Source: CAVTBX01 sp963733135 (GTDB lineage: Bacteria; Actinomycetota; Thermoleophilia; Gaiellales; Gaiellaceae). Taken from it: DNA of 64,000 nt. Both the position numbers and the translations under genes were made by a program. Numbering within the stretch: position 1 is the stretch's first letter; each line of letters opens with the position of its first letter. The stretch lies in assembly GCA_963733135.1 (NCBI GenBank), contig CAVTBX010000008.1, positions 310,001 through 374,000 of the forward strand, in the 5' to 3' direction. Positions 42,348 through 51,944 of the stretch are shown here, piece after piece. Below the pieces are notes generated by a model. That model had not been told where the DNA came from. It saw only the letters and a program-made list of their open reading frames with translations, and did not search any database.

Positions 42348-43367
42348 TCCAGAGAGCGCTCGCCCGAATCCTCGACGGCCACGACCTCTCGCGCGACGAA
42401 GCCCGTGAGGTCATGAACACGATCATGGCCGGGGAGGCGACCGCCGCCCAGATCGGCGGCTTCCTCGTCGCCCTCCGCCTCAAGGGCGAGACCGCGGACG
42501 AGATTGCCGGCTGCGCCGAGGCCATGCGCTCCCACGTGCTCGCCGTACGGCCGAAGCGCGAAGACCTCGTCGACACTGCCGGCACCGGCGGCGACGGCGC
42601 GCGCACATTCAATATCTCCACTGCGGCTGCGCTCGTCGCCGCGGCGGCGGGAGCCGGGGTCGCGAAGCACGGCAACCGGGCCGTATCGTCGGCGTCCGGC
42701 TCGGCCGACGTGCTCGAGGCGCTCGGCTTTCGGCTCGAGCAGGAGCCCGACCGGATCGCGCGCTCGGTCGACGAGCTCGGCTTCGGCTTCCTCTTCGCAC
42801 CCTCCCACCACCCGGCCATGCGCCACGCAGCGCCGGTGCGCAAGGAGCTCGCGGCACGCACGGTCTTCAACGTGCTCGGCCCGCTCACGAACCCGGCCGG
42901 AGCCCGCGCGCAGGTTGTCGGCGTCTACGCCCCCGAGCTCGTGCCGACGATCGCTCACGTGCTCGCCCAGCTCGGAGCGCGGCGCGCCTTCGTCGTCCAC
43001 GGCGCGGGTGGCGTCGACGAGCTCTCGCCCGCGGGGGCGAACCTCGTCTGCGAGGTCGTGGACGGAGGCGTCGTCGAGCGCCAGATCGATCCCGCGGACT
43101 TCGGCGTGCCGCGCTGCCGGCCCGCAGATCTCGGCGGAGGCTCGCCTGCCGAGAACGCCGAGACCGTGCGCGAGATCCTCGCCGGCGCTCCGGGGCCGAA
43201 GCGGGAGGCAGTGCTCCTGAACGCCGCCGGGGCGATCGCAGCCGGAGGGCATGCCGGCGATCTTGCGGACGGCTACGCGCTCGCAGCGGAGGCGGTCGAC
43301 TCGGGCGCACGCCGCGACCCGGCTCGAAGAGCTCATCGCGTTCACGCACGAAGAGGTGCCCGCCTGA
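42344..43367 (+). CDS. trpD: Anthranilate phosphoribosyltransferase, frameshifted near the 3' end
   Basis: Attaches PRPP ribose to anthranilate. Motifs: DEAREVMNTIMAGEATAAQIGGFLVALR, DTAGTGGDGARTFNISTAAALVAAAAG, KHGNRAVSSASGSADVLEALG, FAPSHHPAMRHAAPVRKELAARTVFNVLGPLTNP and VVHGAGGVDELSP. After residues AEAVDSGA near 43304 an extra base shifts the frame. With one C removed (GCACGCC), the C-terminus continues AATRLEELIAFTHEEVPA and stops at TGA 43365-43367, sharing bases with the trpC ATG. Otherwise intact, so a sequence error is likely. Confidence 0.92.
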
Positions 43368-44519
43368 TGGGCAGGTTCGCGGACGCTCTCTCCCAGCCGG
43401 GCCTCGGCGGGATCGCCGAGGTCAAACGGCGCTCTCCCTCGGCCGGTGACCTCCGGCCGGACGCCGATCCGGCGCAGCTGGCGGCCGCTTACGAGGCCGC
43501 GGGAGCCGCAGCTGTCTCGATCCTCGTCGACAGTCGCTTCGGAGGAACGTGGGACGACCTGCGGGCTGCCCGCGCCGCGAGCGGCGTCCCGCTCCTCGCC
43601 AAGGGCTTCTTCTCCACCGGCGAAGACCTCGAGACAGCGCGCGACGCAGGGGCCGACGCCGCGCTCCTGCTCCTCCGCGATCTCGACGACGCCGCCTCGG
43701 CCCGGTTCCTTGCGGACGCGGCCGAGCTCGGGCTGGACGTCCTCGTCGAAGCGCACGACGCCGACGAGCTCGAACGGGCCGTTCGGCTCGGCGCGGCCGT
43801 GATCGGCGTGAACGCCCGCGACCTGGCGAGCTTCCGGATCGACAGGCGAGCCCAGCTCGACCTGGTGGCGCGCGTCCCGCGCGACCGCGTCGTCGTCGCC
43901 GAGAGCGGCATCGAATCCGCGCGCGCAGGGCGCCGCAGCCGAGCTCGCCGGCGCCGACGCGATCCTCGTCGGCTCGACGCTCATGCGGGCGGCGGATCCG
44001 GCCGCCAAGCTCAGGGGGCTTCTGTCGCGGCCGCTCGTGAAGGTGTGCGGGCTGACGCGCGCGGAAGACGTCGCCGCCGCGGCGGAGGCGGGCGCGGACC
44101 TCGCGGGCTTCGTGCTCGCCGAGAGCCCGAGACGAGCCGAGGCGCCGCTGCCGGTTCCCGAGACGATGCTCTCGGTCGGCGTGTACGTCGGGGAGGCGGG
44201 CGACGACGGCACCGATCTCGTTCAGGTCTACGCGAGTGAGAACGGCCATCGCTCGCGCGACGGTGTCCTGCTTCGAGCCGGCACGGAAGTCGCGCGCGTG
44301 CTCGATCTGCCGTGGCTGGAAGAGGACGAAGGCCACTGGGCGCGCGCTGCAGCGGCCGAAGGTCGCGTGCTTCTCGCCGGCGGGCTCGGCCCCGAGAACG
44401 TGCGCTCGGCGATCGACGCGGTCGACCCATGGGCCGTGGACGCGAGCCGGAGCCTGGAGACAGCGCCGGGAATCAAGCAGCACGCGAGGGTGCGCGCCTT
44501 TGTGGAGGCCGCGCGGTGA
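43367..44519 (+). CDS. trpCF: Indole-3-glycerol phosphate synthase / phosphoribosylanthranilate isomerase, apparent TrpC-TrpF fusion with a frameshift
   Basis: The IGPS half begins MGRFADALSQPGLGGIAEVKRRSPSAGDL, with SILVDSRFGGTWDDL, LLAKGFF, VIGVNARDL and AESGIESARAG. Near 43928 an extra G (GCAGGGCGCC for GCAGGCGCC) shifts the frame; the corrected product continues AAAELAGADAILVGSTLMRAADPAAKLRG. The isomerase half follows in that frame: VKVCGLTRAEDVAAAAEAGADLAGFVLAESPRR, GGLGPENV and DASRSLETAPGIK. The two halves read as one protein. If one G of the run GGGGG at about 44013-44017 were also extra, trpC would instead end at a TGA overlapping a GTG start for trpF, like other junctions here. Fusion is therefore provisional. 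Confidence 0.85.
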
Positions 44520-45646
44520 CGGCGTCGGTCGACGTCGGCTTCTACGGCGCCTATGGAGGGAGGTATGTGCCCGAGACGCTCGTGCCGGCGCTCGACGAGC
44601 TGACCGCCGGCTGGGACGCGGTTCGCGAAGACGAGAGCTTCCAGGCCGAGCTGGACGCGCTCGCCGCCAGCTACGTGGGCCGCCCCACCCCGCTCTACCG
44701 CACCGAGCGGATCGTCGAGCCGCCGCGGCGCGTGTATCTGAAGCGCGAAGACCTCTGCCACACGGGCGCGCACAAGGTCAACAACGCCGTCGGCCAAGCG
44801 CTCCTCGCGCGCCGGCTCGGCAAGCGGCGAATCGTCGCCGAGACGGGTGCGGGCCAGCACGGCGTGGCTTCCGCGACGGTCTGCGCCCGGTTCGGCCTCG
44901 AGTGCGTTGTCTACATGGGCGCCGAGGACATGCGACGGCAAGCGCCCAACGTCGAGCGGATGCACCTGCTCGGCGCCGAGGTGCGCTCCGTCGAGTTCGG
45001 GACGAAGACACTGAAGGAGGCGACGAGCGAGGCAATCCGGGACTGGATCACGAACGTCGAGACGACGCACTACCTGATCGGCTCCTGCGTCGGACCGCAT
45101 CCGTATCCGGAGATCGTGCGCGAGCTCCAAGCGGTGATCGGACGCGAGGCGCGGGCGCAGATCCTCGACGCGGAAGGCCGGCTCCCGAACGCCGTAGTCG
45201 CGTGCGTCGGCGGCGGCTCGAATGCGATCGGCCTGTTCGCCGGGTTCGTGGACGATCCAGAGGTTCGGCTCGTGGGCGTCGAGGCTGCGGGCGCCGCAAG
45301 CCTCGGGATGGGCCGCGCCGGAGTCCTCCACGGCGCCCGGTCGTCGCTCCTCGCCGACGAGGACGGCCAGATCGCCGATGCGCACTCGATCTCAGCCGGG
45401 CTCGACTACCCGGGCGTCGGGCCGGAGCACGCGTTCCTGCGAGACTCGGGCCGAGCCGAGTACGGAGCGGCGACCGACGAGGAGGCGCTCCAGGCCTTTC
45501 ACCTCCTGGCCGAACGCGAAGGGATCATCCCGGCACTCGAGCCGGCGCACGCGCTCGCGCGGGCCCTCGACCTCGACGCCGAGCTCGTCCTGGTGGGCCT
45601 GTCCGGTCGGGGCGACAAGGATCTCGCCACCGTTCTCGGGTCGTGA
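44516..45646 (+). CDS. trpB: Tryptophan synthase beta subunit
   Basis: 376-aa PLP enzyme joining indole and serine. FYGAYGGRYVPETLVPALDEL, RPTPLYRTERI, PLP lysine in HTGAHKVNNAVGQALLAR, AETGAGQHGVASATVCARFGLECVVYMGAEDM, the phosphate loop CVGGGSNAIGLFAGF, and EDGQIADAHSISAGLDYPGVGPEHAFL. GTG 44516 overlaps the trpF stop. Complete and undamaged, unlike its neighbours. Confidence 0.97.
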   Translation: MTASVDVGFYGAYGGRYVPETLVPALDELTAGWDAVREDESFQAELDALAASYVGRPTPLYRTERIVEPPRRVYLKREDLCHTGAHKVNNAVGQALLARRLGKRRIVAETGAGQHGVASATVCARFGLECVVYMGAEDMRRQAPNVERMHLLGAEVRSVEFGTKTLKEATSEAIRDWITNVETTHYLIGSCVGPHPYPEIVRELQAVIGREARAQILDAEGRLPNAVVACVGGGSNAIGLFAGFVDDPEVRLVGVEAAGAASLGMGRAGVLHGARSSLLADEDGQIADAHSISAGLDYPGVGPEHAFLRDSGRAEYGAATDEEALQAFHLLAEREGIIPALEPAHALARALDLDAELVLVGLSGRGDKDLATVLGS

Positions 45647-45756
45647 GCGCTGCGCCTTCTGGATTCGCGCGCGCTTAAGGCGTTCCCAGCCTCCTCCCCT
45701 ACGCCGATCCTATCGCCGAAATCCGCGCGCGTGTGCCTCGCGATCGTGCCAACACT

Positions 45757-46480
45757 GTGACAACGCGCAAGCGGCTCTCGATCTACCTGATGGCGCTCCC
45801 GGAGACGCCCGATCTGGCCCGCGCAGCCGTCGACGCAGGGGCCGATCTTCTCGAGCTCGGGTTCCCGTTCTCCGACCCGCTCGCGGACGGGCCGGTCATC
45901 CGGCTCGCGGGCGAGCGGGCGCTCGCGGCCGGTATGCGCACCTCCGCCTGCCTCGAGTGCCTCGCCGAGACGCGCAGGCTCGTCGGCCCGGAGATCCCGG
46001 TTATCCCGATGACCTACGCCTCCATCCTCGAGGCGTACGGCTACGAGCGCTTCCGTAAGGACGCGCTCGCGGCCGGCGCAACGAGCCTCATCGTCGCCGA
46101 CCTGCCGATCGAGGCCGAGCCTGGCCTCCCCCGCATCCAGCTCGTTGCGCCGACGACCCCGACCGAGCGGTTGCGGCTCGCGGCCGAGCGCACCGACGGC
46201 TGGCTCTACCTCGTCTCGCGTGACCGGGACAACTGGGGCTCGCGACTCAGTCTCCACTCAGCTCGCCGGCCTGGTCGAGCGGGCCCGCCGAGTCACCGGC
46301 GTGCCGCTCCTCGCCGGCTTCGGGATCTCGTCCCCGCAGAGCGCTCGCGAGGCCGCGGCGCTGGCCGACGGGATCGTCGTCGGGAGCCGGGCCGTGCAGG
46401 TCGCGGACGAGGGAGGCCCGGAGGCCCTGCGCGCCTACGTGGCGGAGCTTCGCGCGGCTCTCGACGCACCCGAGTCCTAG
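45757..46480 (+). CDS. trpA: Tryptophan synthase alpha subunit, frameshifted
   Basis: Cleaves indole-3-glycerol phosphate to indole for TrpB. Catalytic Glu in DLLELGFPFSDPLADGPVI and Asp in IVADLPIEAE are present. Near 46244 the frame changes: TCGCGTGACC should lose one base to read LVSVTGTTGARDSVS, after which STQLAGLVERARRVTGVPLLAGFGISSPQSA and ADGIVVGSRAVQ continue to the stop. GTG 45757 starts at MTTRKRLSIYLMALPETPD; an upstream GTG at 45733 is possible. An 85-110 base gap separates it from trpB. The TAG stop is supplied by the first bases of repeat copy B, so a few native C-terminal residues may be missing. Confidence 0.9.
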
Positions 46481-46660
46481 GAGGGTTTGGCGAAACAGCC
46501 GTTGTGCCGCCAGGCCGCGCTGCTCGCCCCGAGGCGGCGTCCTCAGTCGCACGCATCCGCGTCCAGACTCCACGGTACGAACGCTCCCTGCGTCCTTTGC
46601 GCAAACTGGACGCGCAAGCGTGCAACCAGGCAGCGAAGACGGTTTCGCCAAACCCTCCTA
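46478..46660. repeat. Dispersed TA-flanked palindromic repeat, copy B
   Basis: 183 bp including the TA at each end, inverted relative to copies A and C. The termini TAGGAGGGTTTGGCGAAAC are identical for 19 bases on both arms, the best-preserved pair of the three. Inner arms stay partly complementary for another 30 bases. Internal blocks CGTCCTCAGTCG and CGCTCCCTGCGTCC match the reverse complements in copies A and C. Lies directly at the end of trpA and before a separate terminator hairpin. Confidence 0.87.
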
Positions 46661-46704
46661 GCGCCGAAAGAGGGTCCGGCTGCTGTGACCCGGCCGGACC
46701 AGGA

Positions 46705-46751
46705 CTAGACGCGCACGGCCGGGCGACCCTTTCCCGGCCGTGCGCGTCTAG
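46705..46751. terminator. Perfect 19-bp hairpin, bidirectional terminator candidate
   Basis: CTAGACGCGCACGGCCGGG and its exact complement CCCGGCCGTGCGCGTCTAG flank a 9-base loop. It sits between the convergent trpA and GGxGxD-repeat genes, ending 7 bases from the stop of the latter. No long T-tract is seen on either strand, but position and stem strength favour transcript-end formation for both genes. Confidence 0.7.
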
Positions 46752-46758
46752 CTCCCTG

Positions 46759-47643
46759 CTACATCAGGACGCGGGCCTTCTCACAGCCGACCGCGACGTC
46801 GCCGGGCCGGAGAACTGCCACGTCCCGGTCGCCGCCGCCGCAGTCGAGGGTGTCCTGGGCGCCGTCGTCGTTCGTTGCGACTAGGCGATCGTCATCAGGG
46901 CCGCCGTGGAGGGCGTCGCTTCCCGGGCCGGCGTGCAGTTGGTCACGACCGAGTCCGCCGTTGAACCAGTCGTCTCCGGGGCCACCCCACAGGAAGTCGT
47001 TCCTGGCGCCGCCGCGGAGGTCGTCCTCTCCGGCCTCGCCGAACAGCAGGTCGCTGCCGCCAAACCCCGAGAGCGTGTCATCGCCGGCCCGTCCCCACAT
47101 GAAGTCCCGACCGGCGCTACCGGTGAGAACGTCGTCGCCCGGCGTTCCCCGGTGGCGCTCGCCGCGCGGCGGCCGGCCGCCCTCGGCGGAGCGGACGCGC
47201 TCGCAGTCGACCGCGATGTCGCCCGGACGGACAGCGGCGCGATCCCGGCCCGGCCCGCAATCGAGCGTGTCGACCTGGCCGTCGTCACTCGCTGCAAAGA
47301 GTCGGTCGTTGCCGTCCCCGCCCTCGAGCGAATCGGCGCCGCGGGATCCATACAGGCGATCCGGCCCCTCCCCGCCTTCGAGTGAGTCATCGTCGCGCCC
47401 ACCCCAAAGGAAGTCGGCGCCGTCGTCTCCGGTAAGCGTGTCGGCCCCAGGGCCACCCCACACGAGGTCGCTGCCGCCAACGCCGACGAGGACGTCGTCG
47501 CCGCCGCGACCCGACATCAGGTCCCGCCCGTCGGTGCCCACGAAGACATCAGGCTCCGCCGTGCCTCTGAATGTCTCCGCCCAGGCGACCGAGACGACGG
47601 TCAGCCCCACCGCCAGAGTCAGGAAAACGATCGTCTTTCGCAC
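46759..47643 (-). CDS. Secreted protein with GGxGxD (RTX/hemolysin-type) calcium-binding repeats
   Basis: 294 aa. N-terminal signal peptide TIVFLTLAVGLTVVSVAWA, then two blocks of nonapeptide repeats (GRGGDDVLVG, GGPGADTLTG, GGDGNDRLFA, GRAGDDTLSG, GGPGDDWFNG). Each block ends in a DTLDCGPGRDRAAVRPGDIAVDCE-type cap with two cysteines. The repeats predict a calcium-binding parallel beta-roll outside the cell. No RTX secretion signal or T1SS genes are adjacent; export is probably through Sec. Two homologous halves indicate internal duplication. Confidence 0.88.
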   Translation of the reverse strand: MRKTIVFLTLAVGLTVVSVAWAETFRGTAEPDVFVGTDGRDLMSGRGGDDVLVGVGGSDLVWGGPGADTLTGDDGADFLWGGRDDDSLEGGEGPDRLYGSRGADSLEGGDGNDRLFAASDDGQVDTLDCGPGRDRAAVRPGDIAVDCERVRSAEGGRPPRGERHRGTPGDDVLTGSAGRDFMWGRAGDDTLSGFGGSDLLFGEAGEDDLRGGARNDFLWGGPGDDWFNGGLGRDQLHAGPGSDALHGGPDDDRLVATNDDGAQDTLDCGGGDRDVAVLRPGDVAVGCEKARVLM

Positions 47644-47765
47644 GAGGCGCTCCTTTCGGGGAAGAGTCGCGCCTTATCGAAGCAGGGGCTCGTCAGGCCG
47701 GGATAGGCCGCGGGAAAGGATCCGGTAAGCGGTTGTAAGGGGTTCGGACATAGGCTCCCCCGCGC

Positions 47766-49325
47766 ATGGCGATCCTCGAGACCCGTGTCGACCGGAGTGC
47801 AGCGGAGTTCGCAGAGCGCCGGGCCCGCATGGCGGAGCTGGTCACCGAGCTTCGGGAGCGCAGCCAGCTGGTCGCGGAGGGCGGCGGGGCCGAGGCGGTC
47901 AAGCGCCACCACTCGCGCGGCAAGCTTCTCGCCCGCGAGCGGATCGACCTGCTGGTCGACCCCGGGACGGCCTTCCTCGACCTGAACCAGCTCGCCGCCT
48001 GGGACGAGTACGACGGCGACGCGCCTGGCGCCGGAATCGTCACCGGCATCGGTGTCGTCGAGGGCCGCGAGGTCGTGGTCGTCGCGAACGACGCGACAGT
48101 CAAGGGCGGGACGTACTACCCCCTGACGGTCAAGAAGCACCTGCGCGCCCAAGAGGTCGCCGAGCAAAACCGCCTGCCGTGTATCTACCTCGTCGACTCC
48201 GGCGGGGCCTTCCTCCCGCTCCAAGACGAGGTCTTCCCCGACCGGGATCACTTCGGGCGGATCTTCTACAACCAGGCGCGCATGTCGGCACGGGGAATTG
48301 CGCAGATCGCCGTAGTCATGGGCTCCTGCACGGCCGGAGGGGCCTACGTCCCGGCAATGAGCGACGAGACCGTGATCGTGAAGGGCACCGGCACGATCTT
48401 CCTCGGCGGGCCGCCGCTCGTGAAGGCGGCGACGGGCGAGGAGGTCTCCGCGGAGGAACTCGGAGGCGCCGACGTGCATTCCCGCACCTCGGGGGTCACC
48501 GACCACTACGCGATCTCGGACGAGCATGCGCTCGCGATCGCGCGCGAGATCGTCGCCAACCTCGAGGGCGAGAAGGACCCTCCCTGGAAGATCGCCGAAT
48601 CGGAGGATCCGATCTACGACCCGGCCGACCTCTGGGGGATCGTCCCGGAGGACTACCGGGTCGGCTACGACGTCCGCGACGTGATCGCGCGCCTCGTCGA
48701 TGCAAGCCGGTTCCACGAGTTCAAGGCGCTCTACGGCGACACGCTCGTCTGCGGCTTCGGGCGGATTGAAGGCTACCCGGTCGCGATCCTGGCGAACAAC
48801 GGCGTTCTCTTCTCGGAGAGCGCGCTCAAGGGCGCACACTTCGTTCAGCTCGCCTGCAAGCGTCGCGTGCCGCTCGTCTTCCTCCAGAACATCACCGGGT
48901 TCATGGTGGGCAAGGAGTACGAGGCGGGTGGGATCGCGAAGGACGGCGCGAAGCTCGTGACCGCGGTGGCCTGCGCCGAGGTGCCGAAGTTCACGGTCGT
49001 GATCGGCGGCTCGTTCGGCGCCGGGAACTACGGCATGTGCGGGCGCGCGTACTCTCCGCGCCAGCTCTGGATGTGGCCTAACGCGCGGATCAGCGTCATG
49101 GGCGGCGAACAGGCGGCGACCGTCCTCTCGACGGTCGGGAGCGCCGACCCTGAGGAGATCAAGGCGAAATACGAGCGCGAGGGCAACCCGTACCACTCGA
49201 CCGCGCGGCTCTGGGACGACGGGATCATCGACCCGGTCGACACCCGGCGCGTCCTGGCGCTCGGCATCTCGGCGAGCCTGAACGCGCCCATCCCGGACAC
49301 GGAGTTCGGGGTCTTCCGCATGTAG
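47766..49325 (+). CDS. Acyl-CoA carboxylase carboxyltransferase (methylcrotonyl-CoA carboxylase beta-like)
   Basis: 519 aa. Transfers carboxyl from carboxybiotin to an acyl-CoA. The sequence GGTYYPLTVKKHLRAQEVAEQNRLPCIYLVDSGGAFLPLQDEVFPDRDHFGRIFYNQARMSARGI is characteristic of the methylcrotonyl-CoA subgroup, as are NITGFMVGKEYEAGGIAKDGAKLV and GGSFGAGNYGMCGRAY with two oxyanion-forming glycine turns. The LiuC-like hydratase and biotin subunit lie 2.6-5 kb downstream, separated by two minus-strand genes; together they fit leucine catabolism. ATG at 47766. Confidence 0.9.
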   Translation: MAILETRVDRSAAEFAERRARMAELVTELRERSQLVAEGGGAEAVKRHHSRGKLLARERIDLLVDPGTAFLDLNQLAAWDEYDGDAPGAGIVTGIGVVEGREVVVVANDATVKGGTYYPLTVKKHLRAQEVAEQNRLPCIYLVDSGGAFLPLQDEVFPDRDHFGRIFYNQARMSARGIAQIAVVMGSCTAGGAYVPAMSDETVIVKGTGTIFLGGPPLVKAATGEEVSAEELGGADVHSRTSGVTDHYAISDEHALAIAREIVANLEGEKDPPWKIAESEDPIYDPADLWGIVPEDYRVGYDVRDVIARLVDASRFHEFKALYGDTLVCGFGRIEGYPVAILANNGVLFSESALKGAHFVQLACKRRVPLVFLQNITGFMVGKEYEAGGIAKDGAKLVTAVACAEVPKFTVVIGGSFGAGNYGMCGRAYSPRQLWMWPNARISVMGGEQAATVLSTVGSADPEEIKAKYEREGNPYHSTARLWDDGIIDPVDTRRVLALGISASLNAPIPDTEFGVFRM

Positions 49326-49348
49326 GCGGCGATGTCGCGGGGTGCTGG

Positions 49349-50587
49349 TTAGTCGCCGAGCAGGCCGCCGGGGTCGACCGGAAGCTCGACCTCGACGGGA
49401 GGCACCTCGACGGGAGGCGCCTCGACGGATGGCGCTTCCACAGCGGGGAGCGAGACCGGCGGCGCTTCGACGGGCGCCGGCGGAATCTCGACTGGCGCCG
49501 AAGGGGCCTCGACGGGCGGCTCGATGGCCGGAACCTCGACCGGTGGCTCGACGGTCGGGACGGTCACCGCAGGAGCGCCGACCGCGGCACCGTTCCCGCC
49601 CACGGACGCGACCGGCGCAGCGGGGTTCGTGCTCCCGCTCGTGGCCGCGCCCTCGCCTCCTTGCCCGCCCGCGGACTGGCCGTGCGGGCGATCGGATCCA
49701 TTGCGCTTGCCCTCGCGGCCGCGGCTCGACTTGTCGCGCTTCGGATGGGCCTTGTCCACGGGTGCGGCGCGGTCAGGAACGAGCTGCGGCTCGGGGCGTT
49801 CTTGAGCGGATGCCGGCGGAATCGCCACGCTCGTCACGGCCTGCGGAGCGTCACGGAAGGCGACCGGAGGGTCGACAGCCGCAGACCGAGTACCCGCCGC
49901 CATACCGGCGCTTAGAGCGACAGCCGTGACCGCGCCAGCCGCCTTGGTCGCGAGCTCGGGCCCGAGGATCTGCTGAGCGCGATCGGCCAGTCGGCCGACA
50001 AACGCGGGGACGAGAGCGAGACCGAGCAGGCTCTTGGCCTTCGGCTGGACGGTCGTGACCGCAGGCCCGACGCCTTCGGCTTCGAGGAGCTCCCGCAGGG
50101 CGCGGCGCGCGCGGAAGAGCAACGTCTCGACCGCAGACTGGGAGAGCTCCATCCGCGTGGCGATCTCCGAGTACGAGAGGCCCTCCACCTCCCGCAGGAA
50201 GACGACCTCTCGATGCGAGGGCTTGAGCTCTACGAAGGCGGCGCGCACGGTGTCTACCCACTGCGCTTCCTCTCCGTTCGGAATCGCGTCGGCGAGCTCG
50301 GCCGCGAGCTCGACTTCGTGAGGCCTGCGCGACTGCGTCCGGTAGCGCCTGCGGGCCGCGTTCCGCGCGATCCCGTACATCCAGGCCCGAGGCTGCTCGG
50401 GCTCGTGCCCGCGACGAAGCGCTCGGAAGGCGTCCAGGAATGCGGTCTGCGTGACCTCCTCGGCATCTGCCCGATTCCCCACGTCGTGGAGGACGAAGCG
50501 GTAGATCTCGCGCTGATGACGCTGGTAGAAGCTCTCGAACGACCCGGGATCCAGGAGCGCGGGGGAACGCCGAAGGTCGGTCGCCAT
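49349..50587 (-). CDS. ECF-type sigma factor with long C-terminal extension
   Basis: 412 aa. Residues about 15-85 are sigma region 2 (FESFYQRHQREIYRFVLHDVGNRADAEEVTQTAFLDAF). Residues about 115-170 are region 4 (VDTVRAAFVELKPSHREVVFLREVEGLSYSEIATRMELSQSAVETLLFRARRALRE). A possible membrane segment follows (KAAGAVTAVALSAGMAAGT, about 215-232), then a disordered tail rich in PVE, PSAP and EAPPVE repeats that ends GGLLGD. Most ECF sigma factors stop after region 4. The tail may replace an anti-sigma factor or sense the envelope; this is inference. Confidence 0.88.
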   Translation of the reverse strand: MATDLRRSPALLDPGSFESFYQRHQREIYRFVLHDVGNRADAEEVTQTAFLDAFRALRRGHEPEQPRAWMYGIARNAARRRYRTQSRRPHEVELAAELADAIPNGEEAQWVDTVRAAFVELKPSHREVVFLREVEGLSYSEIATRMELSQSAVETLLFRARRALRELLEAEGVGPAVTTVQPKAKSLLGLALVPAFVGRLADRAQQILGPELATKAAGAVTAVALSAGMAAGTRSAAVDPPVAFRDAPQAVTSVAIPPASAQERPEPQLVPDRAAPVDKAHPKRDKSSRGREGKRNGSDRPHGQSAGGQGGEGAATSGSTNPAAPVASVGGNGAAVGAPAVTVPTVEPPVEVPAIEPPVEAPSAPVEIPPAPVEAPPVSLPAVEAPSVEAPPVEVPPVEVELPVDPGGLLGD

Positions 50588-50798
50588 GCCCGCATGATGC
50601 CCCGTGTCACGAAAAAACTCACATCCGGCACAAGAAAATCTCGCTGCGCAAGTTTTCGGGCTGGTCCGGGCTCGTAGAGGTTGAAGGACCCGAGCATCCG
50701 CATGCGCGGCGGGGGGGAAAGAACCAGCCGTGCCGCGGTGCCCGGGTCCGCTTCCATGTTGACACGGAATGAGCGCGCCGTGGCGGCGGATCCCCCGC

Positions 50799-51860
50799 TC
50801 AGAGCACGACTTCCTCCGTGACGTGGGCGCCCTGCTCGAAGCGCTCCAACCGATACGGCGCCAGGTCGAGGGTCGACGCTCCGGTCAGAAGCTCCTCCGC
50901 GACAGCACGGCCGACGGCCGGCGACTGCATGAAGCCGTGACCCGAGAACCCGCAAGCGGCGTAGACGCCGGCTGCCACCGGCCCGATGATCGGATGCGCA
51001 TCCGGAGTCATGTCGTAGAGGCCAGCCCACGCGCGCTCGACGCCCGTACCCTCGGCCGGGGGGTATCGACGAACGAGACGCGAGAGACGATCGGGGAAGA
51101 CGGTCTCGTCGACCGCCTCAGTGAAGCCCCAGCGCGGTTCCGCATCGCTCATCGCGAGGACGAGCGACCCCCCACGTCGCCGGAAGTGGAAGCCGGTTTC
51201 GGTCTCGACCGTCATCGGCAGGCGCTCGGGCAGGCCGGCGACGGGGTGGGTCAGGAGAAGCTGGCGCGCGAGCGGCCTCACGGGCAGGTCGACGCCGAGC
51301 GCCGCACCCACCTCCTTCGAGTGGGCACCGCAGGCCACGACCACGACATCGGCCTCGAGATCTTCGGCGCGTGTCGCCTCGAGCAGCACGACGCCGAGCT
51401 CGACCGCGCGGCTGACGAGCTCGCGTGTGGTCGCTTCCGGGTCGGCGACGCCGTCCGTCGCGCAGAACGACGCACCGAGCACGTCGTCCGCGGCCAGGCC
51501 CGGAACGAGGGGTGCGATCTCGTCACGGTCAAGCTCCTCGACGGGCACGCCGAGCTCCTGTTGAACCTCGCGCCGCTCCGCGAGAGCCGTACGCCCCTCC
51601 TCTGTCGAGGCGAGGAAGAGGTAGCCGACCTGGTCGAAGAACGGCGGCCCGAGCTCCTCGAAGAACCTGATGCTCTCCCGTGCGAGTAGCACCTCCGCGG
51701 CTGTCGAGAACTGCTGACGAACGCCTCCCATCGCCTTGCCCGACGCGCCGGCCGCGACTCGTCGCCGCTCTGCCAGCACCACCTCGTCCGCACCCGCGAG
51801 CGCGAGGTGGTAGGCGATGCTCGCCCCCATGGCGCCCGCGCCGGCCACGACGATCTTCAC
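50799..51860 (-). CDS. FAD-dependent amine/amino-acid oxidase (DAO family)
   Basis: 353 aa. N-terminal FAD site IVVAGAGAMGASIAYHLALAG, ASGKAMGGVRQQFS, VVVACGAHSKEVGAALGVDLPVRPLARQLL, and the C-terminal DAHPIIGPVAAGVYAACGFSGHGFMQSPAVGRAVAEELLTG. This is the pattern of sarcosine oxidase beta/glycine oxidase-like deaminating oxidases. Substrate not evident. A 211-bp gap to the sigma gene has no recognised feature. Confidence 0.88.
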   Translation of the reverse strand: MKIVVAGAGAMGASIAYHLALAGADEVVLAERRRVAAGASGKAMGGVRQQFSTAAEVLLARESIRFFEELGPPFFDQVGYLFLASTEEGRTALAERREVQQELGVPVEELDRDEIAPLVPGLAADDVLGASFCATDGVADPEATTRELVSRAVELGVVLLEATRAEDLEADVVVVACGAHSKEVGAALGVDLPVRPLARQLLLTHPVAGLPERLPMTVETETGFHFRRRGGSLVLAMSDAEPRWGFTEAVDETVFPDRLSRLVRRYPPAEGTGVERAWAGLYDMTPDAHPIIGPVAAGVYAACGFSGHGFMQSPAVGRAVAEELLTGASTLDLAPYRLERFEQGAHVTEEVVL

Positions 51861-51944
51861 GGGCAGGACCTGCGACCGCGCGTCGCCCCTACGGCCGAGC
51901 CAGACGCCACCTCACGCACGCCTCAACTCTAAGCTCCCCAGGCA

